64,000 bases of DNA from Sphingomonas desiccabilis (GTDB lineage: Bacteria > Pseudomonadota > Alphaproteobacteria > Sphingomonadales > Sphingomonadaceae): positions 1,550,001 to 1,614,000 of the forward strand of contig NZ_SDPT01000001.1 in NCBI RefSeq assembly GCF_004135605.1, given 5' to 3'. Positions 10,551-20,280 of the stretch are shown one piece after another. Below the pieces are notes generated by a model. The model did not search any database. It had not been told where the DNA came from and saw only the letters and a program-made list of their open reading frames with translations. Position 1 is the stretch's first letter. Every line of letters begins with the position of its first letter. Both the position numbers and the translations under genes were made by a program.

Positions 10551-11444
10551 TCAGCCGAACACGAGCGCACGGTGAGCAGCGGTCCCCGCCGTGACGCCAT
10601 CGGCAACCGCCCAGCTGACCGTATGCGGAGCGCGTGCGATGTCGCCGGCGGCATAGAGGCCGGGTACGGTGGTCATCTTGTCGGCATCGGTCCGGATCAC
10701 CGGCCCCATCGGACCTTCGTCGATCGCGGCGCCAAGCTGCTCGGCAATCGGACTCGCCATGCAGGATTGTGGGGCCACATAAAGCGCCTCGACCGGCCTT
10801 GTCCGCCCGTCCTCGAACTCCACGGCAGACAGGCCGGCATTCTCCCCGACCAGCCGCTTCAGCTTGCCTGCCTCGACCGCAACGCCGTGCTTCGCGAGCC
10901 TTTCGGCGCTCTCGGAATCGAGCTGCGCGCCGTTCAGGAACAGAGTCGTCGGCCCCCATTCGGCGATCAGGCAGGCCTGGTGTGCTGACATTGCCGTTCG
11001 GAACAGCACGCCCAAGGGCCGGTCGGCGAACTCGAAGCCATGGCAATAGGGACAGTGGAGCACGGTCTTGCCCCAGCGCTCCTGCAGGCCAGGGATCGGC
11101 TCCAGCGTGTCGCGCAGCCCGAAGGCCAGAATAGCCTTGCGTGCCGAGACCTCCTCGCCGCTCGCAAGCGATACTGCGAAGCCATCAGGATACGTGCGCG
11201 CTTGCGTCGCCTCCGCTTCGATCATCGTCACGCCTGGATAGCCGGCCACTTGCCCGCGCGCCTTGGTAAGGATCGATTGCGGATCCGCGCCGTCGAAGCC
11301 GAGAAAGCCGTGCGAGGCGTCGGCGAAGCGATTGCGCGGCCGGCGCGCGTCGATGATGCAGACGCGCCGCCGCGCACGGGCGAGATAGGTGGCGGCGGCG
11401 AGCCCGGCGAAAGCGCCGCCGACGATGACGACATCATGCTGCAT
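10551..11444 (-). CDS. Thioredoxin-reductase-like NAD(P)/FAD-dependent oxidoreductase
   Basis: A 297-residue flavoprotein with an N-terminal FAD dinucleotide fold ([20 protein letters not shown]), a second nucleotide-binding segment, and a C-terminal FAD motif ([13 protein letters not shown]). A CxxC occurs in [10 protein letters not shown] at about residue 130; standard thioredoxin reductases have a CxxC in CATCDG, while this family often has CPYCDG, so the His is a small departure. No thioredoxin domain is attached. The start codon overlaps the end of the Rrf2 gene by 11 bp, indicating translational coupling. It may reduce a small disulfide partner or act as a regulator-linked redox enzyme; the substrate is not known. 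Confidence 0.85.
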   Translation of the reverse strand: MQHDVVIVGGAFAGLAAATYLARARRRVCIIDARRPRNRFADASHGFLGFDGADPQSILTKARGQVAGYPGVTMIEAEATQARTYPDGFAVSLASGEEVSARKAILAFGLRDTLEPIPGLQERWGKTVLHCPYCHGFEFADRPLGVLFRTAMSAHQACLIAEWGPTTLFLNGAQLDSESAERLAKHGVAVEAGKLKRLVGENAGLSAVEFEDGRTRPVEALYVAPQSCMASPIAEQLGAAIDEGPMGPVIRTDADKMTTVPGLYAAGDIARAPHTVSWAVADGVTAGTAAHRALVFG

Positions 11445-11898
11445 GGTTGGTCTCCAGGGCGAGCGACCCGCCGAGTTCGGCGAGGCGCGTGTGAAAATCG
11501 GCGCTGAGTGCAGCAAGCGAGACTTCGCCGAACCGACGGAGCAGCAGTGCTTCGGCTTCATCGAAGGCCTCGCCGAGCGCAGCGTTCACCGCCTGCTCGA
11601 CAAGGCAGCCTGGCGCCTCGGTCCGGTTGCCCATCGCCAGGAGTTCGGGGCGGCCAAGCGCTTCGTAGACGTCGCGGAGCGTCACCGTCGCGAGATCGCA
11701 TGCGATCGTCCAGCCGCCGCCATGGCCCTTACCGGAGCGGACATAGCCCCGATCGCGCAAGCCCGCCATGATCCTGCGGATCACCACGGGGTTCGTGCCC
11801 ATCGCACGCGCCAATGCCTCCGATGTGACCGGAGCCGGCTGTTCCGCCATGTGGAGCAGGACGTGGAGCACGCCCGAGAGTCGGCTGTCTCTTCTCAT
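11434..11898 (-). CDS. Rrf2-family transcriptional regulator
   Basis: A 154-residue protein with an N-terminal winged helix typical of Rrf2 ([14 protein letters not shown], then [31 protein letters not shown] and the wing GKGHGGGW). Only one Cys (in APGCLVEQ, about residue 100) is in the usual cluster region, where IscR/NsrR have three, so a full Fe-S cluster is unlikely; a single-Cys redox sensor of the YwnA/CymR kind fits better. It is the first gene of a leftward unit with an oxidoreductase and a methyltransferase and is divergent from the siderophore-receptor operon. Confidence 0.85.
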   Translation of the reverse strand: MRRDSRLSGVLHVLLHMAEQPAPVTSEALARAMGTNPVVIRRIMAGLRDRGYVRSGKGHGGGWTIACDLATVTLRDVYEALGRPELLAMGNRTEAPGCLVEQAVNAALGEAFDEAEALLLRRFGEVSLAALSADFHTRLAELGGSLALETNHAA

Positions 11899-12116
11899 GC
11901 AACTTCATATGTTACCGATGTTGGTCGGCTTCAAGTGCGTTTGGCATTCCCTCGCAAGTTCACCACGAGTCAGTCGACGCATGCCGGCGGGGCCTCGCCG
12001 TGCAGCAGCCTTGGGCCAGGTGCAGGCATCGGTGCGCGGCATTGCGACAGGCAAGCCCACAGGCTCTGTTGCATCGCAACGGGAATTCCCTATGAGATGA
12101 TGCAACATACCATGTC
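11896..12116. promoter_or_regulatory. Divergent regulatory region with ATGCAAC repeats
   Basis: The 218-bp gap between the Rrf2 gene and the receptor operon contains ATGCAAC at 11897-11903 and 12100-12106, its inverse GTTGCAT at 12068-12074 within the palindrome GTTGC-ATC-GCAAC (12068-12080), and a palindromic GGGAATTCCC at 12081-12090. These are candidate Rrf2 operator elements serving both directions. A weak -35/-10 (TTGCAT...TATGAG) may drive the receptor gene. No binding is shown. Confidence 0.4.
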
Positions 12117-14216
12117 GTGAGAATATCGATTGTGCCTGTTGAGCCCTTTACGCGTCTGCGCTCGTCTGCCCTCTGGCTTGCGCTCTCTGCCGGGGCGATG
12201 ACCTCCAACGCGCAGGCCCAGGACAGAGCCGACCAGCCTCTGCAAGATGCCGAGCAGTACGACATCGTCGTACTCGGATCGCGCGACACCGTGGATCGCA
12301 CGCTTTCCTCCGATCGCGTAACCGAACGCATGTCGCACCCGAGCCGGTCGATCGAGCGGGACATACTGGACGCGGCAGGCACTTACCGCCTGAGCGACGC
12401 ACTCGAACTGGTGAGCGGTTTCAGCCAGCAGAACAATCGTGGCGGCGTGATCGACAACTTTGCCGTCCGCGGATTTCTCGGCACCCCTGATGGGGGTGCG
12501 GAATATTATCTGAATGGCTTCATGGCGAACCGCGGCATGGCGCCGCCGCGCGATCCGGCGACCACCGAACGGATCGAAGTGCTGAAAGGGCCGGCTGGCG
12601 CGCTGTTCGGCGATGTCGATCCGGGCGGGCGGGTCAACATCGTGACGAAGGTGCCACGCTTCACGCCCCACGCCAACGCCATGATCAGCTACGGCTCCTT
12701 CGACACGCGCCGGGTGGAAGTGGATGCGACCGGGCCGCTCAGTGATAGGCTGGCGGCACGGATCGTGGTCGCGGCCGAAGACAGCGACGGGTGGCGCGAC
12801 ACGGTGTCGATCCGGCGTCGCGTCGTGTCGCCGTCGCTCACCTGGCGCCCGAGCGAGGCGGTACGGCTGACCTATTCGGGCGAGTTCAGCCAGTTCGATA
12901 CCCCGTTCGACCGCGGTATTCCGGCGATCGACGGAGACGCCAATGCGCTGCCGCGCTCCAACTATTATGGGGAACCCTCGAACGGCCTCACCAGATCGCG
13001 CAACGACCAGCACCAGCTGACTGGACTTGCGGATCTCGGGGATGGCTGGACGCTGAATGGCGGCATCGTCTGGCGCACGGGGACGCTGAAGGGTCTGTCG
13101 GCGGACCAGTCGCGCATCGTCGGCACGTCGCTATGGCGCCAGCGCCGGTCGCGCGACTTCAGCGTCGATGATCTGTCGGCACGGCTGGAGCTCGCCGGCC
13201 AGCTCGGGCGGCATCGCCTCAGCGTCGGGCTGAAAGGGTACCGCTTCCTGTATGGCGAGCGCTGGATGCGCATCAATCCGTCGGCGACCGCGCCTTACGC
13301 GATCGACCTGTTCGATCCGGTCTATGGCTCGGTGGCGGCGCCGCTGCGGCCGTTCACCAACAATGACGAGAGCCGCTGGGCGGGTACCTTCTACCTGCAG
13401 GACATGTGGGAGATCACCGATCGGCTGACGCTCGTCGGCGGCGCGCGGATCGACCCCTATCGGCAGAAGATCGTCAACAACAACACAGGCGGCACCGGCC
13501 GCAACATCGACGAGCCGGTGAGCTTCCGCCTCGGCGGCCGTTATCGCTTGAGCGACGCGATCGCGGTGCATGCCAATTGGGGCGAGAACTTCTCGCTCAA
13601 CACAGGAACGGATCGCAACGGCGCAGGCTTCGGACCGGAAACCGGCCGGGGCTATGAGCTGGGCATTGCCGCCAATCTGCCGGGGATCGACGTGGCGGCG
13701 ACCTGGTTCGACATCCGCAAGCAGGACATCCTCACCACTGATCCGGTCGATCCGAACTATCTCGCTCCGGTCGGCAGCCTGGTCAGCCGCGGGATCGAAC
13801 TCGACGCATCGGCACGGCTCGGGCAGCGCTGGCAGATCGTCGCCAACTATGCCTGGCTCGATGCGAAGGCGGACGATGCGGCCTTTCCGACGCCCGAGGT
13901 ACTGAACGTGCCGGAGCATTCCGGCACGCTGCTGGTGGTGCACCGCATTCCGACAGGACGCGGCGACTGGCAGTTGAGCGGCGGCGTTGCTTATGTCGGC
14001 GACCGGGCCGGGTCGGTGGCGGCGACGCCGGTGCTGCTGCCGGGCTATGTCAAGGCGAAGGCGGCGATAGAAGCGCCCCTCACCGAGAACCTCCGCTTCC
14101 GGCTGGAGGCGGACAATCTGTTCGACGAGCGGTACGCGGCCAGCTCCTACAGCGCCTTGTGGATCTACCCCGGTGCACCGCGCACCGTGCGTGCCTCCCT
14201 CCGCTTCGACATCTGA
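12117..14216 (+). CDS. TonB-dependent siderophore-type receptor
   Basis: A 699-residue outer-membrane receptor with signal peptide (ending near NAQAQ), plug domain (IVVLGSRDTVDRTLS; LELVSGFSQQNNRGGVIDNF; ERIEVLKGPAGALFGDVDPG) and a beta-barrel ending SLRFDI. The plug motif KGPAGALFGDVDPGGRVNIVTK is typical of siderophore receptors. The only reasonable starts are GTG (12117, or 12132); no good ribosome-binding site is visible. The ABC transporter gene begins 10 bp downstream, so this is the first gene of a four-gene operon. The ligand is unknown; the transporter is an ABC-2-like exporter type rather than a classical siderophore importer. Confidence 0.85.
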   Translation: MRISIVPVEPFTRLRSSALWLALSAGAMTSNAQAQDRADQPLQDAEQYDIVVLGSRDTVDRTLSSDRVTERMSHPSRSIERDILDAAGTYRLSDALELVSGFSQQNNRGGVIDNFAVRGFLGTPDGGAEYYLNGFMANRGMAPPRDPATTERIEVLKGPAGALFGDVDPGGRVNIVTKVPRFTPHANAMISYGSFDTRRVEVDATGPLSDRLAARIVVAAEDSDGWRDTVSIRRRVVSPSLTWRPSEAVRLTYSGEFSQFDTPFDRGIPAIDGDANALPRSNYYGEPSNGLTRSRNDQHQLTGLADLGDGWTLNGGIVWRTGTLKGLSADQSRIVGTSLWRQRRSRDFSVDDLSARLELAGQLGRHRLSVGLKGYRFLYGERWMRINPSATAPYAIDLFDPVYGSVAAPLRPFTNNDESRWAGTFYLQDMWEITDRLTLVGGARIDPYRQKIVNNNTGGTGRNIDEPVSFRLGGRYRLSDAIAVHANWGENFSLNTGTDRNGAGFGPETGRGYELGIAANLPGIDVAATWFDIRKQDILTTDPVDPNYLAPVGSLVSRGIELDASARLGQRWQIVANYAWLDAKADDAAFPTPEVLNVPEHSGTLLVVHRIPTGRGDWQLSGGVAYVGDRAGSVAATPVLLPGYVKAKAAIEAPLTENLRFRLEADNLFDERYAASSYSALWIYPGAPRTVRASLRFDI

Positions 14217-14226
14217 GGATCAGCCG

Positions 14227-14967
14227 ATGACCAAAGACACTCCCGCACCGATCCTGATCGACAATCTGGTGCTCGCGTACGGCCAGCATCGCGTCCTCGA
14301 TGGGCTTTCCTTGCAGGTGCCCGCAGGCAGTATCACGGCACTGCTCGGCGGCAACGGCGCGGGCAAGTCGACGACGCTGGCGGCGCTGCTCGGCTTCGTG
14401 CGCGCGCAATCGGGGACGGTCCTGGTGGCAGGCGTCGACCCGGGCATGGATCCGGACGCCGCGCGCCGGCGCATCGCCTATCTGCCGGAGAATGTGGCGC
14501 TCTACGAGCACCTGACCGCCGCCGAGAATGCCGATTATCTGCTGGCGCTGTCCGAGGAACGCAAGGAACGGCGGATCATCACCGATGCCTTTGCCGCGGC
14601 GGGGCTTCAGGAACGCGCCTGGGACCAGCGGCTTGGCGGCTTCTCCAAGGGGATGCGGCAGAAGGTGGCGATCGCGGTCGCGTTGCTGCGTGAAGTGCCC
14701 GTGCTGCTGCTCGATGAGCCGACCTCCGGGCTCGACCCGCGTGCTACCGTCGATTTCAATGCGCTGGTCGCCGCGGTGCGCGATCGCGGCACCGCGGTGC
14801 TGATGGTGACGCACGACCTGCTCTCCGCCGCCGATGTCGCCGACCGGATCGGATTCCTCGAGGCCGGCCGCATTGTCGAGGAAGTCGCGGCGAGCGGGCC
14901 GGAACGGTTCGACGTGCGCGCGCTCCACGCCCGTTTCGCGGTGGCGGCGGAGCGGCTCGCGGCATGA
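14227..14967 (+). CDS. ABC transporter ATP-binding protein
   Basis: A 246-residue ABC ATPase: Walker A GGNGAGKST, signature-like FSKGMRQK, Walker B VLLLDEPTSGLD, switch His in MVTHDL. It is most like ATPases of NosF/CcmA/ABC-2 systems, which pair with integral permeases and usually export or remodel. The stop overlaps the next start (ATGA), so it is translated with the two membrane components. It would energise them from the cytoplasmic face. Confidence 0.9.
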   Translation: MTKDTPAPILIDNLVLAYGQHRVLDGLSLQVPAGSITALLGGNGAGKSTTLAALLGFVRAQSGTVLVAGVDPGMDPDAARRRIAYLPENVALYEHLTAAENADYLLALSEERKERRIITDAFAAAGLQERAWDQRLGGFSKGMRQKVAIAVALLREVPVLLLDEPTSGLDPRATVDFNALVAAVRDRGTAVLMVTHDLLSAADVADRIGFLEAGRIVEEVAASGPERFDVRALHARFAVAAERLAA

Positions 14968-16403
14968 GCGCTACTCGCCTTATCGCTCGCGACGAGCTGC
15001 GGCTGATGGTCCGCAATCGTGTCGCGGTGATCGCTTTCACACTTCTGGTGCTGCTGACGCTGGTGGCGGTGCTCAGTTCCTGGGCGCACCAGCGCGGCAA
15101 CGCGGAGCTCCGTGCCCGGCACCAGCATGTCGCGGAGCACGCCTTCGATGCACAGCCCGATCGTCATCCGCACCGGGTGGTCCACTATGGCCACTTCATC
15201 TTCCGGCCGCTGGGACGGCTCGCCGCCTTCGATCCCGGCGTCGACGCGTTCACGGGCAGCAGCATGTTCCTCGAGGGGCACCGCCAGAACACCGCCAATT
15301 TCGGCGACGTGCGGCAAAGCTCGCTGCTGGTCCGCTTCGGCCAGCTAACTCCCGCCTTCGTCCTTCAGGTCGTCGCGCCATTGTTGTTGATATTCCTGGG
15401 CTATGGTGCGCTTGCGCGGGAGACTGAACGCGGCACGATGCGCCTGCTGATGCTGCAAGGCGCGTCGCGCGGCCAGGTGGTGCGCGGCAAGCTGCTGGCG
15501 CTGGGCGGGGTGGCGCTGCTCGCGGGGCTGCCGGCGATGATCGGCTTCGTCGCAATCGCCGGCCAGCCCGGCGCGCTGGCCTTGCCCATGGCGATTATCG
15601 CGATCGGCTATGCCGCCTATCTCGCGCTCTGGGTTGTGCTGATCCTGCTGGTTTCCGCTTCGGTCCGCCGCAGCCGCGATGCGTTGCTGGCGCTCGTCGC
15701 ATTGTGGGCCGTCGCCGTCGTGCTGCTGCCGCGTGTCGCGCCCGATCTGGCGAGTGCCGCGGTGCCGCTGCAGAACCGGCTTCAGACCGATGTCGCCATC
15801 GCGCGCGACCTGCGACGGATGGGCGACAGCCACAATCCAGACGATCCGCACTTCGCCGCCTTCAAACAATCGGTGCTGAAGCGCTACGGTGTGAAGCAGG
15901 TCGAGGATCTGCCGGTCAACTACAAGGGCCTTCTGGCGCTCGAGGGCGAACGGCTCACCTCCGAACTGTTCGATCGCTATGCCGGCAAGAGCTACGCCGC
16001 GCAGGACCGGCAGAATGCGCTGGTGGAGGGAGTAGGCGTGCTGAGCCCGGCGATCGCGCTTCGCTCGCTGTCGATGGCTGCCGCCGGCACCGACTTTGCA
16101 GGACACCGCCGCTTCCTCGAGCAGGCGGAAGCGTATCGCTACGCGCTCGTCCAGCGGCTCAACCGGATGCAGGCCGAGGCAGTCAGCTACAGCGACGATA
16201 CCGCCACCGACGCCGATGCCGACCGGCGCAAGCGCGTGGCGGCGGACAATTGGGGACAGATGCCGGACTTCACCTATCGGGCGCCGAGCGGCGCCGCACT
16301 GGCAGCGGGCGCGCTGCCCGGACTCGTGATCGTGCTTGGCTGGCTGGCCGTCGCTGGCCTGCTGCTCGTCCGCGCCTCCCGCCGCCTGGGAGAACGCCGA
16401 TGA
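14964..16403 (+). CDS. ABC-2/DUF3526-type permease, subunit 1
   Basis: A 479-residue membrane protein: one N-terminal helix (VAVIAFTLLVLLTLVAVLSS), a long periplasmic segment (about 40-130), a bundle of helices at about 130-270, another soluble segment with a RxxDE pattern, and a C-terminal helix. The layout is typical of ABC-2 permeases with DUF3526. It overlaps both neighbours by 4 bp. It is homologous in layout to the next gene, suggesting a heterodimeric permease. The substrate is unknown. Confidence 0.8.
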   Translation: MSATRLIARDELRLMVRNRVAVIAFTLLVLLTLVAVLSSWAHQRGNAELRARHQHVAEHAFDAQPDRHPHRVVHYGHFIFRPLGRLAAFDPGVDAFTGSSMFLEGHRQNTANFGDVRQSSLLVRFGQLTPAFVLQVVAPLLLIFLGYGALARETERGTMRLLMLQGASRGQVVRGKLLALGGVALLAGLPAMIGFVAIAGQPGALALPMAIIAIGYAAYLALWVVLILLVSASVRRSRDALLALVALWAVAVVLLPRVAPDLASAAVPLQNRLQTDVAIARDLRRMGDSHNPDDPHFAAFKQSVLKRYGVKQVEDLPVNYKGLLALEGERLTSELFDRYAGKSYAAQDRQNALVEGVGVLSPAIALRSLSMAAAGTDFAGHRRFLEQAEAYRYALVQRLNRMQAEAVSYSDDTATDADADRRKRVAADNWGQMPDFTYRAPSGAALAAGALPGLVIVLGWLAVAGLLLVRASRRLGERR

Positions 16404-17650
16404 CGCTTTGGAAGCATGAATTGCGGCTGCTGCTGCGCGGGCGCCTCAGCACCGTGGCATTGGCGCTGCTGGCGGTTCTTTCGGTAGCCGCCTTGGCCGC
16501 GGGCATGGCAGAAGTGTCGCGCCAACGCGCCGCAATCGCCGCGATCCCCGCGGCGCAGGCGGAGGACATCGCCGCCGTCGCGGACTATGTGGACCGGACC
16601 AAGGATGCCGGCAGCGCGGCCTATTACAGCTTCCACCCGACGTGGGACGCGCCATCTCCGCTCGCCTTCGCGGCGCTCGGGATGCGCGACGTGTCGCCCT
16701 ACATCCTGCGCGTCCGTGCGCTGGGGCTGGAAGCGCAGATCTACGATGGTGACACCTTCAATCCCGAGCTCGCGCTTCCCGGGCGCTTCGACTTCGCCTT
16801 CGTGCTGGTGTTCCTTGCGCCCTTGTTCGTGATCGCGCTGTTTCACGATCAGGTTTCGGGCGAGCGCGAGGCGGGGCGGCTGCGCACGCTGACGGCGCTT
16901 CCGCGCGGCGGCTCGGGGCTGATGCGCCGCCGGACCTTGGTGCGGCTGGCGTTGCTCTGGGCGGTGCTGGCGGTGCCGTTCACTTTCGCCGCTATTGTGT
17001 CCGGCGTCGGCATCGGCGCGATCCTGCTGATCCTCGCGGTGATCGCGGCGTATCTGTCGTTCTGGATTGGACTGGCGGCGCTGATCGGCCGCTTGCGCTG
17101 GAGCTCGGTCGCCAACGCCGCGACGCTTGCCGCCTGCTGGCTGGTTTTGGTGCTGATCGTCCCGACTCTGGCGCATGTCGCGATCAACCGCGCGGTTCCG
17201 GTTGATCAGGGGGCCGAGATCGCCCTGGCGCAACGCGAGCGCGTGAACCACGCCTGGGATATCCCGCGCGAGGAAACGATGCGGCGCTTCTACGCCAATC
17301 ACCCACGCTGGGCGGCCTCGGCCCCACTGGGTCCGGAGTTCCACTACAAATGGTATCTCGCGTTCCATCAGAACGGCGACGAGAGCGTGGCGGGCCAGGT
17401 GCGCGCCTATCGCGCGGGGCTGGAGCGGCGCGACGCTGCGGCGCGCGCGCTTGGCTGGGTGCTGCCGTCCGTTGGCGTGCAGGCGCTGCTCACCCGACTG
17501 GCCGCGACGGATCTGACCGCACAGCTCGCCTATCAGGACCGAATCCGCGACTTCCACCGCCGCTTGCGCGATTTCTATTACGCTTACCTCTTCAACGATC
17601 GCCCGTTCGGCAAGGAGGATTTCGCGCGAGCGCCTGTCTTTGGGCGGTGA
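16400..17650 (+). CDS. ABC-2/DUF3526-type permease, subunit 2
   Basis: A 416-residue membrane protein with the same plan as its upstream partner: N-terminal helix (STVALALLAVLSVAALAAG), a periplasmic segment with FHPTWDAPSPLAF, a helix cluster (about 130-260) and a second soluble domain. DUF3526 permeases often sit beside TonB receptors in sphingomonads. The start overlaps the previous stop (ATGA). It ends the operon; 215 bp of apparently non-coding DNA follows. Confidence 0.8.
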   Translation: MTLWKHELRLLLRGRLSTVALALLAVLSVAALAAGMAEVSRQRAAIAAIPAAQAEDIAAVADYVDRTKDAGSAAYYSFHPTWDAPSPLAFAALGMRDVSPYILRVRALGLEAQIYDGDTFNPELALPGRFDFAFVLVFLAPLFVIALFHDQVSGEREAGRLRTLTALPRGGSGLMRRRTLVRLALLWAVLAVPFTFAAIVSGVGIGAILLILAVIAAYLSFWIGLAALIGRLRWSSVANAATLAACWLVLVLIVPTLAHVAINRAVPVDQGAEIALAQRERVNHAWDIPREETMRRFYANHPRWAASAPLGPEFHYKWYLAFHQNGDESVAGQVRAYRAGLERRDAAARALGWVLPSVGVQALLTRLAATDLTAQLAYQDRIRDFHRRLRDFYYAYLFNDRPFGKEDFARAPVFGR

Positions 17651-17865
17651 CTTTCATCCGGGTGGTACAAGGCCGATTGCTGGTCCTGATGGACGAAAAG
17701 GCATCGTGATCCACGGCACCGGCCGTCCCCATCACCTTCGTACCTTCCTGGCAGCGTTCCGCGTCTGCGAGTAGGGGCGTCAGCGGTTATGAAGCCTTAG
17801 GGAGCGCCGGGCGGCAGCTATCGCGTCTCTCACGCCAAAAGCAGACGGGCGGCTACCGGCCCAAT

Positions 17866-19005
17866 TCAAGTCGTACTTGGAGCCAAGCCGGCCGCCTCGG
17901 GATCGTACACCATGCCCGCCAATGTGCCGTCGCCGATCCGTTCGACGATCTCGTTGACGACGTGCAGCGGCACCAAGAACCATTCGCGCGGCCGGACCGG
18001 TTTGCCGAAGCGGTCGGCAATTGCGACGTCGAAGCGTACCCGGCGGAGGACCCGATGGATTAGCGCTTCCAGGCGCGGTCGATTGACGTCGTAGAGCTTA
18101 TACGTCGCGACCAGATCGACGTCCGCCAGAAGGTAGGTGGCGTCATCGGCAGCGCCGGAGATGCGCGCTTCGACCGATCCGCCCGTGATCCCGATCTTGT
18201 GTATAAGCTCACGATTGGCTGCAATCGTCGGGTGGCTCGAACGGCTGCGCAGGACATAGAGCGTCCCCGTTGCCAGCTGTTCGGGTTCAGCCTGAATCGG
18301 GTCGGCCTGCCCGAACAGCGGGCCGGCTGTCGGCTCGCTGATCCGCCGCCCGCCTTCATCCTTGTACAACGCGCGCTGGAGCGAGCGGAGCAGCAGATCG
18401 CTTTCGGTGCCATTGGAGTAGATGACGCGAAGCCGCGCGTCGGTCTGGCCATTGGGCGCCTTGATAGGGTCGCCCACCTCGGCAACATAAGCGGTCTGCC
18501 CGCCCAGAATGAAGAACTCGCCGGGCTGAATATCGGCCTTGGACATGCCTAGGTCGCGCACGAACGGGCGGGTCGCGCGCACGCCCGCCTCCAGGTCAGC
18601 CCGAACTTGGGCGAACAGCGGCTTGAAGGTGGCGAAATCCTCGCAGCGCTTCGCGTCGGCAATGTCCTCGGCGGCTTTGCGCTCGCTGTTCGGACGGACA
18701 TTCCGCAACTGTGTGATGTCGTCGGGCGCCGGGACGTCGATCCCCAGCTCGGCCAGGAGGGCACCGTCGTCCAGCGCATCGGGCGCGGGACCGGCCGCAG
18801 TGTCGCTACCGTCAAGCAGGCCATGACTGTCGATGCCACCCAGCAATTCGCGAGCTTCGGGCAGAACCCGCAGACGGTCTAGCCGCACGGCATAGAGGCG
18901 CTCGAATATGTCCCTCCCCTCGCCGTGCTTGGGTCCGCGGCCGTGCTCGTCCCGGAACCTCACGATATCTTCGAAACCGGCGATGATCCGCTCCTGACCG
19001 TCGAG
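17866..19005 (-). pseudogene. GIY-YIG nuclease-family protein, 5' end lost
   Basis: The C-terminal half contains a GIY-YIG-type domain: GTLYVLRSRSSHPTIAANRE, then HKIGITGGSVEARIS, matching the paired strand motifs and the conserved Arg. It continues to a conserved tail (REWFLVPLHVVNEIVERIGDG). The N-terminal half (FEDIVRFRDEHGRGPKHGEG, DIFERLYAVRLDRLR) also looks family-like. Upstream of about 19005 the sequence switches to an MmeI-like fragment, so the original start is gone. The domain itself is intact, so a shortened product is possible. Such proteins sit near methyltransferases in some restriction-type islands. Confidence 0.65.
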
Positions 19006-19398
19006 ATGCCCGCCAGCGGCAGGAAGGTCGCAAAGTGGCGCGGCAGGTCGGCATAGGCGCAGGCAACCACGTCGCCACCGACCAGATTCTCGGCTCCACC
19101 GTCTCACCATCGGTTGCGAGGATGAACTTCGCCTTGGCGCCGGCGGTCTTGGGGGTTGTGCGCAGGGTCGCCAGCATTGCGCCGACCTCGCCTGCGGGCG
19201 CTATGCCGACGTGGATGTTGTTCCGCTGCAGGACGCCGCCGACATCGATTGGTTGGTGCCGTTCTTCGACGCGCGCAGCCGATCGACAGTCGCCTTCTTG
19301 GCTCCGAACGCCGTGATGAACTGGAACGGAAACTCGGCGGCGTCGAACGGCTGCAGGACCAGGTCGGAAACGGCTTCTTCGATCTCTACGGCATTCAT
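19006..19398 (-). pseudogene. MmeI-like restriction/methyltransferase N-terminal remnant
   Basis: The start MNAVEIEEAVSDLVLQPFDA and the following AEFPFQFITAFGAKKATVDR are typical of the N-terminus of MmeI-type fused endonuclease-methyltransferases. A frameshift near 19249 moves the reading to VGGVLQRNNIHVGIAPAGEV, then KFILATDGETVE; a second shift near 19100 restores VGGDVVACAYADLPRHFATF and PLAGIST, after which the sequence fuses to the GIY-YIG gene. Over 700 residues of catalytic domains are missing. It is a dead gene, probably created by a deletion. Confidence 0.75.
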
Positions 19399-19499
19399 CA
19401 GGCGCAACTATCCAGCGGGAGTCCCGCCGCGGCGGGAGGGTTCAGCTCCAACGATAGGCGACCCGAGCCCGTCCGTCACCGGGGTGCAAATCCGATTGC

Positions 19500-19524
19500 C
19501 TCGCTGTACCCCTTCTTGTACCCC
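19500..19524 (+). repeat. Candidate integrase arm sites, right end of island 1
   Basis: CTCGCTGTACCCC (19500-19512) matches the left-end copy exactly and is followed by CTTGTACCCC (19515-19524), about 80 bp inside attR. Confidence 0.45.
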
Positions 19525-19602
19525 TTGCTGCGCAACTCGCCGACAGACGGGCTGCGCGGTGACGTGAAATCAAGCACTTAGCTGGCGAAGAAAATAGGTC
19601 AG

Positions 19603-19622
19603 GAATCCTGTCTCCCCGACCA
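19603..19622 (+). repeat. attR of island 1
   Basis: A 20-bp perfect copy of the tRNA-Pro 3' end (GAATCCTGTCTCCCCGACCA). Chromosomal sequence resumes after it. Confidence 0.9.
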
Positions 19623-19687
19623 ACGCTGCGCTGTTGGGCGACCCCGCGCGCGGGCTGTTCCTCGATCTTGCCGGTCGGGGAGCTGAC

Positions 19688-20077
19688 TCAGTCCGGAGCC
19701 TGCCCCTTCCCGTCCTGCTCGGATCCGGTCAGCGGATAGCCGGAGCCGCCCTGACGGTCGCTGTCATAGTCCTCTCCCGGATTGCCGCCGCCCGCGCCCG
19801 CGCCGCTGCCATGGACCTCGCCGGTCTTCTGGTTGATCCATGCCCGGCTGCCATTGTCGGGCGGAAGGTCCTGCCCCTCGGCTGCCTCCGCGCCGCCTCG
19901 CGGGAGGCCGCTTTCATGGACAGGCGCAACGGAACTGTCGCCATATTCCTCGAGCGCGCGCTCGGGCGTATATTCCTGACCCGAGGTGCCGTCGCTCCGA
20001 TCAAAGGCGTTCTTGGGCTCGGTCCGTTGCGGATCCACCTGCGGGTGATCCCGGTCGAAAGGTCCGGTGTCGTTCAT
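19688..20077 (-). CDS. Hypothetical acidic/Gly-rich protein between the two elements
   Basis: A 129-residue soluble protein with no recognised domain. It is rich in Gly, Asp, Glu and Ser, begins MNDTGPFDRDHPQVDP and ends in a Gly-rich tail (SGAGAGGGNPGEDYDSD). It is probably disordered. It lies in the ~585-bp chromosomal stretch between attR of island 1 and attL of the prophage, so it is likely a core-genome gene that originally sat between tRNA-Pro and tRNA-Ile2. Function unknown. Confidence 0.65.
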   Translation of the reverse strand: MNDTGPFDRDHPQVDPQRTEPKNAFDRSDGTSGQEYTPERALEEYGDSSVAPVHESGLPRGGAEAAEGQDLPPDNGSRAWINQKTGEVHGSGAGAGGGNPGEDYDSDRQGGSGYPLTGSEQDGKGQAPD

Positions 20078-20206
20078 GGGCGATCTCCTCGCCCTTGAAA
20101 CGGCGGCCGAAGCGCACCGTTCCGCCCACCACCGCAGGTTCGCCACGGATTGGGATAGCCCCGAAGCTTCGCCCGTCGATCGAGCACGCAGCCATCGAAG
20201 GAGAGG

Positions 20207-20223
20207 CGCTGGTGGGCCCGGCA
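20207..20223. repeat. Prophage attL core
   Basis: CGCTGGTGGGCCCGGCA, identical to 62599-62615. The match partly resumes further on (TCGAAC at the T-loop position), as expected for a diverged tRNA-end copy. Confidence 0.85.
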
Positions 20224-20280
20224 CCCATCGAACTAAGCACCATCAGCGTCGGAAAACCGCCATTCCGGCAAGCCGGGCGC

